From: an uncultured Bacteroidales bacterium
GTDB taxonomy: Bacteria > Bacteroidota > Bacteroidia > Bacteroidales > UBA932
DNA: 5,441 bases
NCBI GenBank assembly: GCA_946405485.1
Contig: CAMJHJ010000171.1
Span: 1-5,441, forward strand
Direction: 5' to 3'
Positions 1-5,441 of this stretch are shown here, piece by piece. The number at the start of each line of letters is the position of its first letter. Position 1 is the first letter of the stretch. The position numbers were made by a program, and so were the translations under genes. Under the pieces are notes generated by a model. That model ran no database searches. It had not been told where the DNA came from and worked only from the letters and a program-made list of their open reading frames with translations.

Positions 1-6
1 CCGACC

Positions 7-480
7 ATGAGTGACAGTATCCGAAAAGCCACATCCAGGGATCTTCCCGCCATCAATGATCTGCTGCGCGAGGTGCTTGCCGTCCATCATGCGGGGCGGC
101 CGGACCTGTTCCGGCCGGAAGGGAAAAAATACACGGACGGGGAACTGCTTGCCATCTTTGCGGATCCCCTGACGCCCGTCTTTGTCTATGACAGGGACGG
201 AGAGGTGCTGGGGTACATCTTCTGTGCCTTGCAACAGCAGGACAGCGGCAGCCTGCAAGCCGTCAGGACGCTGTATATCGACGACCTCTGCGTGAACCCC
301 GCATACCGCGGCCAGCAGATCGGACGGGCCCTGTTCGGACATGCGAAAGCTTTCGCCCGGGAATCAGGCTGCCACAACCTTACCCTGCATGTGTGGGAGT
401 GCAATCCGGGTGCACGCGCCTTCTATGAGGCCCTCGGTCTGAAGCCTCAGTATACTTCGATGGAAATGCTCTGCGAATAG
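7..480 (+). CDS. GNAT-family N-acetyltransferase
   Basis: This 157-residue protein matches the Gcn5-related N-acetyltransferase fold, which moves an acetyl group from acetyl-CoA to an amine; the substrate cannot be read from the sequence. The N-terminal strand and helix (about residues 5-25, IRKATSRDLPAINDLL) are followed by the core strand LYIDDLCVNP (89-98) and the acetyl-CoA pyrophosphate-binding loop RGQQIG (101-106). Strand LTLHVW (125-130) and the NPGARAFYEALGL segment (133-145) complete the typical C-terminal half, with Tyr140 at the usual position of the general acid. The N-terminal GRPDLF...KKYTDGEL pattern (30-47) resembles a GNAT subgroup that I recall as common in Firmicutes. The ATG at 7 gives the usual family start, although the frame stays open to the window edge. 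The gene converges on atpG with three bases between stop codons and is probably functionally unrelated to the ATP synthase. A role in modifying small molecules, peptides or proteins is equally possible. Confidence 0.9.
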   Translation: MSDSIRKATSRDLPAINDLLREVLAVHHAGRPDLFRPEGKKYTDGELLAIFADPLTPVFVYDRDGEVLGYIFCALQQQDSGSLQAVRTLYIDDLCVNPAYRGQQIGRALFGHAKAFARESGCHNLTLHVWECNPGARAFYEALGLKPQYTSMEMLCE

Positions 481-483
481 GGA

Positions 484-1344
484 TTACTCCTGCATCCCCC
501 CGGCGAGGTCGAGGATTTCGGCCGTGATCTTGGCCTGGCGGGACTTATTATATTCAAGAGAGAGCTCCTGCAGCAGGTCTTCGGCATTGTCGGAGGCCGT
601 CTGCATCGCCACGGTACGGGCGGCGTGCTCGGCGGCAGAGGCGTCCAGAAGGACGGTGAAAAGCTTGAGTTTGAGCGTCTTGGGAAGCAGTACGGTAAGC
701 AGTTCCTCCTTGTCCGGCTCGATGATGTATTCTTCTTCGGGCTGCTCCCCTTCCGACGGGGCGGCGGCCGCCATCGGGAGGTAAGTCTCGCATACGCTCC
801 GATGCACGGCCGTGCTGACAAAATGATTATAGACCAGTTCAACCCGGTCGGTGCGTCCTTCCCGGAAGTCGTCGACGAGCCGGTCGGAAAGGGCTGCCGC
901 TTCCTCGTAGGAGGGCTTGGCGGAAAGCTCCGTGAAATCTTCGGGCGAAGGATAGCCGTCTTTGCGCATGGCTTCCGCCATCTTGCGGCCGACGGACAGG
1001 ACCGTGATTTCTTCAGCGCCCTCACGCTTCAGGGCATCCAGCCGCAACCGAACTTCCCGGATCGCATCGGCGTTGAATCCTCCGCAGAGGGAGGAATTGG
1101 AAGCGATACAGACCAGCGTGACCCGTTTGGGCGGGCGTTGTTCTGACAGGCCGGACTCCAGACGGACCTGTTTCAATAGTTCATCCAGCGTGCGTTTCAA
1201 GGATTGTTCATAGGGCAGCATCCCCTCGATCGCATTCTGCGCCTTGTGAAGCTTGGCCGAAGCGACCATCTTCATCGCAGTGGTGATCTTGAGGGTACTC
1301 TTGACGGAACCGATCCGCCCCTTGATTTCCTTGAGTGTCGCCAT
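484..1344 (-). CDS. atpG: F1Fo ATP synthase subunit gamma
   Basis: Gamma is the rotating central shaft of F1, which couples c-ring rotation to conformational change in the alpha3beta3 hexamer on the cytoplasmic face of the membrane. The 286-residue length is normal. The N-terminal helix (about 1-60) carries the conserved ITTAMKMVASAKL signature (20-32). A Rossmann-like middle domain follows, with SLCGGFN (85-91) in place of the commoner GLCGGFN. An acidic Ala/Pro/Glu-rich linker lies at about 192-212. The C-terminal helix (about 238-284) contains EHAARTVAMQTASDNA and LEYNKSRQAKIT, the strongest family signature. The ATG lies 7 bases after the atpA stop, with no Shine-Dalgarno motif, and gives the standard MATLKEIKGRI start. 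It is the last gene of the operon here. No hairpin followed by a U-run is visible after its stop, so transcription may end inside the convergent acetyltransferase gene. Confidence 0.98.
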   Translation of the reverse strand: MATLKEIKGRIGSVKSTLKITTAMKMVASAKLHKAQNAIEGMLPYEQSLKRTLDELLKQVRLESGLSEQRPPKRVTLVCIASNSSLCGGFNADAIREVRLRLDALKREGAEEITVLSVGRKMAEAMRKDGYPSPEDFTELSAKPSYEEAAALSDRLVDDFREGRTDRVELVYNHFVSTAVHRSVCETYLPMAAAAPSEGEQPEEEYIIEPDKEELLTVLLPKTLKLKLFTVLLDASAAEHAARTVAMQTASDNAEDLLQELSLEYNKSRQAKITAEILDLAGGMQE

Positions 1345-1351
1345 GGCAGGT

Positions 1352-2929
1352 CTACATGGATGCGATGACGGCCGCAGCCGTGGATTCGATGGTGCCTGTC
1401 AGGTCGTCATCCAGTTTGCCGGCAGCCAGGGCGTCGAGGACATCCTGGTGGGATGCGTGCATCCGGTCCAGGAACAAAGACTGGAACTCGCGGACACGCT
1501 CGATGGGGATATCCTTCATCAATGCGTGCGTACCGCAATATAAGACAGCCACCTGGTCCCCCACGGGCATAGGGCTGTACTGGGGCTGGATCAGCAGCTG
1601 GTTGTTCTTGCGTCCCTTGTCCAGGGTCATCGCCGTGATGGCGTCCATGTCGCTGCTGAACTTGGAGAAAGACTCCAGCTCCTCATACTGGGCCTGGTCG
1701 ATCTTGAGCCGGCCCGCTACCTTCTTCATGCTCTTGACCTGGGCGCTTCCGCCGACACGCGATACGGAGATACCGACATTGATCGCCGGGCGCTGTCCCT
1801 GGTTGAAGAGCGCCGATTCCAGATAGATCTGGCCGTCAGTGATAGAGATCACGTTGGTCGGGATGTAGGCCGATACGTCGCCCGCCTGCGTCTCGATGAT
1901 GGGAAGGGCGGTCAGCGAGCCACCCGCCTTGACCTTGCCCTTCAGGGATTCCGGCAGGTCGTTCATCTGCTCGGCGACCTCCTGCTGGGCGATGATCTTC
2001 GCGGCCCGCTCCAGCAGGCGCGAATGGAGATAGAAGACATCGCCCGGATAAGCTTCGCGGCCCGAAGGGCGGCGCAGGATCAGCGACACCTCGCGATAGG
2101 CGACCGCCTGCTTGGATAGATCGTCATAAACCACCAGCGCATGGCGGCCCGTGTCGCGGAAATATTCGCCGATGGCGGCGCCGGCAAAGGGAGCGTAGTA
2201 ACGCAAAGCGGCCGGATCCGCCGCGGTGGCAGCCACGACGATGGTATAGTCCATCGCACCCTGGCGGCGCAGGGTCTCGACGATCGAAGCGACGGTCGAT
2301 CCCTTTTGGCCTACCGCCACATAGATGCAGTAGACAGGCTTCCCTGCCTTATAATTGTCCCGCTGGTTGATGATCGTGTCGATCGCGATGGCGGTCTTGC
2401 CGGTCTGACGGTCGCCGATAATCAGTTCGCGCTGGCCGCGGCCGATCGGAATCATCGCGTCGATGGCTTTGAGACCGGTCTGGAGCGGATTGCAGACGGG
2501 CTGGCGATAGATGACGCCGGGCGCCTTGCGCTCGAGCGGCATCTCGCAGAGCTCGCCGTCGATGGCTCCCAGACCGTCCAGGGGATTGCCGAGGGGATCC
2601 ACGACGCGGCCAAGCATCCGGTCGCTGACGCGGATGGAAGCGATACGGCCCGTCCGGCGGACGGTCATCCCTTCCTTGACCTGGTCGGTGGGGCCCATCA
2701 GGATCGCACCGACATTGTCTTCCTCGAGGTTCATCACCACGGCCATCACGCCGTTTTCACACTCCAGCAACTCACCGGCCTCCGCGTTGACGAGGCCATA
2801 GATACGGACCACGCCGTCACTGACCTGGAGGACCTCGCCGATCTCTTCCAGACCGACAGTCTCGTGTATGTCCTTGAGTTGGTTCAGCAGGATCTCGGAA
2901 ATCTCGCTGGCTTTCAGGTTTTCTGCCAT
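1352..2929 (-). CDS. atpA: F1Fo ATP synthase subunit alpha
   Basis: Alpha forms the catalytic hexamer with beta; its own nucleotide sites are regulatory, and it supplies an arginine to each catalytic site. The 525-residue protein has the N-terminal helix that contacts delta (about 1-25), a beta-barrel domain (about 28-97) and the nucleotide-binding domain. The P-loop is GDRQTGKT (172-179). The Walker B strand is ALVVYDD (264-270), followed by the [17 protein letters not shown] segment (295-311). The arginine finger is Arg391 in [11 protein letters not shown]. Compared with E. coli, the stretch between RAAK and GGSLTALP (about 311-337) is some five residues longer and contains [11 protein letters not shown], which I recall as a Bacteroidota variant. 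The helical C-terminal domain is complete. The ATG lies 3 bases after the atpH stop, in an A-rich upstream stretch without a Shine-Dalgarno motif, and 7 bases separate the stop from atpG. Confidence 0.99.
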   Translation of the reverse strand: MAENLKASEISEILLNQLKDIHETVGLEEIGEVLQVSDGVVRIYGLVNAEAGELLECENGVMAVVMNLEEDNVGAILMGPTDQVKEGMTVRRTGRIASIRVSDRMLGRVVDPLGNPLDGLGAIDGELCEMPLERKAPGVIYRQPVCNPLQTGLKAIDAMIPIGRGQRELIIGDRQTGKTAIAIDTIINQRDNYKAGKPVYCIYVAVGQKGSTVASIVETLRRQGAMDYTIVVAATAADPAALRYYAPFAGAAIGEYFRDTGRHALVVYDDLSKQAVAYREVSLILRRPSGREAYPGDVFYLHSRLLERAAKIIAQQEVAEQMNDLPESLKGKVKAGGSLTALPIIETQAGDVSAYIPTNVISITDGQIYLESALFNQGQRPAINVGISVSRVGGSAQVKSMKKVAGRLKIDQAQYEELESFSKFSSDMDAITAMTLDKGRKNNQLLIQPQYSPMPVGDQVAVLYCGTHALMKDIPIERVREFQSLFLDRMHASHQDVLDALAAGKLDDDLTGTIESTAAAVIASM

Positions 2930-2932
2930 AGG

Positions 2933-3409
2933 CTAGACAATTCTTTTATTCTTTTCAATCCATTGCTTCCGGATATCATTCAATTGACGGGCTACACTCG
3001 TATCCATCCGGAAACCATCCACGTCGAGTACGAAGCCCCCGATCAGGTCGGGGTCGACCTCCGTACGGAATTCCACCGTACCGCCTATCTTTTCCCGGAC
3101 GAAGGCTTGCAGCTTTTCCTGCAGTTCAGGGCTGTCCACGGCCGTCTTGAGGCGGGCGACGTGGATGCCGGCCGCAGTCTCATACTGCTGCAGGAAGCTG
3201 CTGAAAATCAGCTTCACGAGCGGCATGCGACCGTTCTGCACGAGCAGGGCGGAAAACTTCTGAAGATCCTCGCACAAGGGTTTTGGAGCCGTGTCTGGAT
3301 CATTCAGGAGGGCCTTGACCTGCGCGTACACCTGCTCCCCGTGGCCGGACTCGGTCACATATTTCAACAGGGCCGTCGCATAGCGCCGGGAAATGACTCC
3401 GGTGTTCAT
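2933..3409 (-). CDS. atpH: F1Fo ATP synthase subunit delta (OSCP homologue), short form
   Basis: Delta caps the F1 head and joins the alpha N-termini to the C-terminal end of the b-subunit stalk. The start MNTGVISRRYATALLKYV is the typical first helix of the N-terminal domain. The C-terminal part has the signature region DPDLIGGFVLDVDGFRMD (119-136), followed by SVARQLNDIRK and a basic tail ending KNKRIV. The protein has 158 residues, against about 175-185 in E. coli and, from memory, Bacteroides. By eye the shortfall lies in the N-terminal helical domain, between about residues 30 and 60, while both ends align well. The frame is continuous, so this looks like a compact variant rather than a broken gene. 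The gene starts 4 bases after atpF and stops 3 bases before atpA, which fits its identity. Confidence 0.96.
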   Translation of the reverse strand: MNTGVISRRYATALLKYVTESGHGEQVYAQVKALLNDPDTAPKPLCEDLQKFSALLVQNGRMPLVKLIFSSFLQQYETAAGIHVARLKTAVDSPELQEKLQAFVREKIGGTVEFRTEVDPDLIGGFVLDVDGFRMDTSVARQLNDIRKQWIEKNKRIV

Positions 3410-3413
3410 CTTT

Positions 3414-3917
3414 TTAATTCGGCTGGGAGGCCGTGACCTCTCCGATCATCTTGTCGATCAGCGCCAGTTGCGCTTCGTCGGTGGACAGTTTTTCACGCAG
3501 GACCTTCTCCGCCACGTCGACAGACAATCCGGCCACTTCCGTGCGGATGTCGCGCAAAGCGCTCTCCTTCTCTGCAGCAATCCGGGTCCGGGCCTCCTCG
3601 ATCAGCTTGGAGGCTTCGTCCCGGGCCTGCTCTTTGGCATCCGCAATCATCTTATCGCGGGCCTCGGAGGCTTCCTTCAGGATCTTGGCCTGCTCGCGGC
3701 GCGTCTCCTCGATCAGCCGTTCCTGGCGGTCGGAGAGCTCGGAGAGCATCTTCTCAGCCTCATGGGCCCGGGCGATGCTCTGGTTGATCCGGTCGCTGCG
3801 CTTGTCCACCATCCCCGTGATCAGCGGGAAGCCCCACTTGGCCAGCACGAAGAAGACGATGCCGAAAATCAGCGTCATCCAGACCAGCAAGCCGAAGTCA
3901 GGAGTAATGAGGGACAT
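3414..3917 (-). CDS. atpF: F1Fo ATP synthase subunit b
   Basis: Subunit b is the peripheral stalk, anchored in the membrane and running up the side of F1 so that the stator does not turn with the rotor. The 167-residue protein has one N-terminal membrane segment (about 9-28, LLVWMTLIFGIVFFVLAKWG). A long charged helix follows (about 35-145), rich in Glu, Lys, Arg and Ala, as expected for the parallel right-handed coiled coil of the dimer. The region RTEVAGLSVDVAEKVL (125-140) is the conserved part near the delta contact. Only one b-type gene is visible, so a homodimer is likely rather than a b/b' pair. The ATG lies 6 bases after the atpE stop without a Shine-Dalgarno motif, and 4 bases separate its stop from atpH. 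Confidence 0.98.
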   Translation of the reverse strand: MSLITPDFGLLVWMTLIFGIVFFVLAKWGFPLITGMVDKRSDRINQSIARAHEAEKMLSELSDRQERLIEETRREQAKILKEASEARDKMIADAKEQARDEASKLIEEARTRIAAEKESALRDIRTEVAGLSVDVAEKVLREKLSTDEAQLALIDKMIGEVTASQPN

Positions 3918-3923
3918 GGCGTC

Positions 3924-4172
3924 TTACTTGGCGATCAGACAGACTACGATGGCGAAGAGGCAGGCGCCTTCGACCAGGGCGGCGACGATGATGGCGGTCA
4001 GACGATAATGTCCGGCCTGTTCGGGCTGACGGGCGCCCGCTTCGAGGGCGGCCTTACCGATCTTACCGATACCGAATGCGGCCGCCAGAGCGGCGATACC
4101 CGCTCCGAGAGCGGCTCCCACTTTACCGAGCGCCGCACCGGCGGCAGCTTGAAGAATCATTGAAAGTAACAT
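3924..4172 (-). CDS. atpE: F1Fo ATP synthase subunit c (rotor ring proteolipid)
   Basis: Subunit c is a two-helix hairpin that assembles into the rotor ring and carries the translocated ion. The 82-residue protein has a first helix (about 5-42) very rich in Ala and Gly, the polar loop ARQPE (47-51), and a second helix (about 58-80) with the ion-binding carboxylate Glu68 in ALVEGACLF. Aligned on the ARQPE loop with the sodium-binding c subunit of Ilyobacter tartaricus, the ligand positions Gln32, Ser66 and Thr67 become Ile35, Gly69 and Ala70. Proton coupling is therefore inferred. The start at Met1 matches homologues beginning MLLS; Met5 is an in-frame alternative. The start lies 4 bases after the atpB stop, behind a notably AT-rich stretch that may raise translation of this multi-copy subunit. 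Confidence 0.98.
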   Translation of the reverse strand: MLLSMILQAAAGAALGKVGAALGAGIAALAAAFGIGKIGKAALEAGARQPEQAGHYRLTAIIVAALVEGACLFAIVVCLIAK

Positions 4173-4200
4173 AATTTCAATTATTTAGTTGTTTATTCTC
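4173..4200 (-). promoter_or_regulatory. AT-rich translation-initiation region of atpE
   Basis: The 28 bases directly before the atpE ATG contain 23 A or T, in a window that is otherwise GC-rich. They comprise the last codons of atpB (tail residues ENKQLNN), its stop, and the 4-base spacer. No Shine-Dalgarno motif is present. In Bacteroidota, starts generally depend on A-rich, unstructured leaders, and in E. coli the atpE leader is a known translation enhancer. A similar role here is inference; the skew could instead only reflect a hydrophilic Asn/Lys-rich tail. Confidence 0.35.
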
Positions 4201-5250
4201 AGTTTCAGGTTCTTGTCTTGACATTCCAATGAATACCGCAGAGAGCATGGTGAATACATAGGCCTGCAGGAAAGCGACCAGCAACTCCAGCAGATCCATG
4301 AATACACCCAGCAGGATAGCCACTACGCTCATGCCGGCATTCAACCCTACACCCATCTTGGCGGTCAGGAAAATGACGGCGATCACACCCAGGATCATGC
4401 AGTGCCCGGCCAGGATATTGGCAAAGAGTCGCACCATCAAGGAAAAAGGTTTGGTGAACATCCCGATGATTTCGATCAACGGCATCAGCGGAAGCGGGAC
4501 TTTCAGCCAGGTCGGCACGTCCGGCCAAAGGATATCCTTCCAATAGTGTTTATTGCCTCCTATGTTGATAGCCAGGAAGGTGCAAATCGCCAGGACCAGT
4601 GTAATGGCAATGTTGCCCGTGACGTTGGCACCTCCGGGGAAAAAGGGCACGATGCCCATCAGATTATTGACAAAGATAAAAAAGAAGGCCGTCAGCAGGT
4701 AGGGTGAGTAGCGCTTGTAGTCCTTGCCGACACACTCCTTGATAATGTCGTCCTCGACCATCGTAACCATCATCTCCATCAAGCCGGCAAAGCCCTTGGG
4801 CGTTTCTTCGACGGCATCGTGCCGCCGATACCAGCGGGCGGTGAACAAGACCAGTAAGACCAGGACCAGACTGTTGATCATCAGGCCCAAGACATTTTTT
4901 GTTATGGACAGGTCCAGGGGACGCACCTCTTCGCCGGCAGCATCGGTCTCAACGATCTTGCCTTCATATTTCTCCGAAGCCGAGATGTGGAATCCCTTGT
5001 AGTCACCCTCCTCCAAGTGCCGGGAGCTGAAGCAATGCCAACCGGAGGTCTTGCTGTACAGGATGACCGGCAGCGGGATGCTGACCGGCTTTCCGTTCAC
5101 GGTCGTGATATGCCACTCATAGGCGTCGCCTACGTGACCGAAGAGATACTCCTGAATATCCAGGTCTACTTCGTCGTCCGCTTCCTGCGCCTTCAGGGAT
5201 GCAGGGAGCAAGGCGGCCAGCAAGACCAGTATGTACTTCCAGTTTCTCAT
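4177..5250 (-). CDS. atpB: F1Fo ATP synthase subunit a with secreted N-terminal extension
   Basis: Subunit a forms the two proton half-channels beside the c ring. The 357-residue protein is about 85 residues longer than the E. coli form (271). The extra part is N-terminal: a signal peptide (about 1-21, charged start, hydrophobic core, likely cleavage after SLKA before QE) and a hydrophilic region to about 115, expected in the periplasm. Membrane segments follow at about 118-138, 184-204, 211-230 and 250-342. Arg274 in MVRLFANILAG is the essential channel arginine (E. coli Arg210), and Gln329 in LQAYVFTML matches Gln252. His283 and Glu322 sit where E. coli has Glu219 and His245. The ATG shares the bases ATGA with the atpC stop, so translation is probably coupled. 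The frame could be mistaken for a lipoprotein or exported protein from its N-terminus, but the C-terminal half is unambiguous. Confidence 0.98.
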   Translation of the reverse strand: MRNWKYILVLLAALLPASLKAQEADDEVDLDIQEYLFGHVGDAYEWHITTVNGKPVSIPLPVILYSKTSGWHCFSSRHLEEGDYKGFHISASEKYEGKIVETDAAGEEVRPLDLSITKNVLGLMINSLVLVLLVLFTARWYRRHDAVEETPKGFAGLMEMMVTMVEDDIIKECVGKDYKRYSPYLLTAFFFIFVNNLMGIVPFFPGGANVTGNIAITLVLAICTFLAINIGGNKHYWKDILWPDVPTWLKVPLPLMPLIEIIGMFTKPFSLMVRLFANILAGHCMILGVIAVIFLTAKMGVGLNAGMSVVAILLGVFMDLLELLVAFLQAYVFTMLSAVFIGMSRQEPETENKQLNN

Positions 5251-5441
5251 AACTCAACGCAGGCGGTCACGACATTGTCTTTCACTTTCACAAAGCCCGA
5301 AGATACGGCCACGTCACGGTCGGTCCCGTCGACGCGGTAGCGGATCACTCCCTCCACCAGGGCGGAAAGGATGGGCGCATGATCCTTCTGCACGACGAAA
5401 CGGCCCTTCATGCCGGGCAGTTCGACCTGCTCGACGCGGCA
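5247..5441 (-). CDS. atpC: F1Fo ATP synthase subunit epsilon, 3' part (5' end outside window)
   Basis: Only the last 64 codons and a TGA stop are present; the reading frame runs off the window edge. The visible protein contains VELPGMKGRFVVQKDHAPIL (residues 6-25 of the fragment) and ends SSGFVKVKDNVVTACVEL. These are the conserved strands of the epsilon beta-sandwich, whose usual pattern is LPG..G.F.....HAP. Epsilon binds gamma and the c ring at the foot of the central stalk. The protein stops at the end of the beta-sandwich, so the C-terminal two-helix domain that can inhibit ATP hydrolysis in E. coli and Bacillus is absent. From the family, about 15-20 N-terminal residues are missing beyond 5441. 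The stop overlaps the atpB start by four bases. atpD would be expected immediately upstream, outside the window. Confidence 0.95.
   Translation of the reverse strand, partial: CRVEQVELPGMKGRFVVQKDHAPILSALVEGVIRYRVDGTDRDVAVSSGFVKVKDNVVTACVEL

Noticed and set aside
445..460. Short palindrome AGTATACT near the acetyltransferase 3' end, considered as a terminator or operator
   Set aside because: It is only eight bases, lies within the coding sequence, and has no loop, U-run or second copy.
447..1025. A 192-codon minus-strand frame inside atpG
   Set aside because: It is an out-of-frame reading of the gamma gene with a Pro/Ser/Arg-rich product; the atpG frame carries all the conserved signatures.
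2141..3436. A 431-codon open frame on the plus strand, opposite atpA and atpH
   Set aside because: It lies antisense to two certain genes, crosses their junction, and gives a His/Asp/Leu-rich translation without recognisable domains. Long antisense frames are expected opposite GC-rich coding sequence.
3393..4163. A 256-codon open frame on the plus strand, opposite atpF and atpE
   Set aside because: It is a mirror of the coiled-coil and Ala/Gly-rich genes. The translation is low in complexity and has no family signature.
3924..4172. Possible sodium-coupled c ring
   Set aside because: The Gln, Ser and Thr ligands known from Ilyobacter and Propionigenium are Ile35, Gly69 and Ala70 here, so proton coupling is the better reading.
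1..5441. CRISPR arrays, tRNA or rRNA genes, insertion sequences, direct repeats, attachment sites
   Set aside because: Genes fill almost every base, with junctions of seven bases or fewer, and no repeated units or RNA-gene signatures were seen on either strand.

Overview
The window holds most of an F1Fo ATP synthase operon on the minus strand, with one unrelated acetyltransferase gene at its downstream end on the plus strand. The protein sequences point to Bacteroidota, probably order Bacteroidales. Three things support this: subunit a has a signal peptide and a periplasmic extension; epsilon is a short form ending with its beta-sandwich; and none of the six visible minus-strand starts has a recognisable Shine-Dalgarno sequence. 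The base composition is GC-rich by eye, which would suit Alistipes/Rikenellaceae or uncultured GC-rich gut or rumen Bacteroidales better than Bacteroides itself. That narrower placement is inference.

Reading in the direction of transcription (from position 5441 downward), the order is: the 3' part of atpC (epsilon, 5247-5441, cut by the window edge), atpB (a, 4177-5250), atpE (c, 3924-4172), atpF (b, 3414-3917), atpH (delta, 2933-3409), atpA (alpha, 1352-2929) and atpG (gamma, 484-1344). Junctions are very tight: a 4-base overlap at atpC/atpB, then gaps of 4, 6, 4, 3 and 7 bases. This implies one polycistronic message. atpD (beta) is expected just beyond position 5441, since beta and epsilon usually lead the operon in this phylum. 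At the other end a GNAT-family acetyltransferase (7-480, plus strand) converges on atpG with only three bases between the two stop codons. No gene-free stretch exceeds a few bases.

Together the genes encode the Fo proton channel (a, b, c), the peripheral stalk (b, delta), and the alpha, gamma and epsilon parts of F1. Catalytic and transport residues are intact where they can be checked: the alpha P-loop and arginine finger, the essential arginine of a, and the carboxylate of c. The c ring lacks the known sodium ligands, so proton coupling is predicted.

I looked for an undescribed system and did not find one. This is an ordinary housekeeping operon. The points worth a second look are modest: a delta subunit that seems shortened in its N-terminal domain, direct coupling of atpC to atpB, a mitochondrial-type His/Glu arrangement in subunit a, and an AT-rich translation-start region before atpE.
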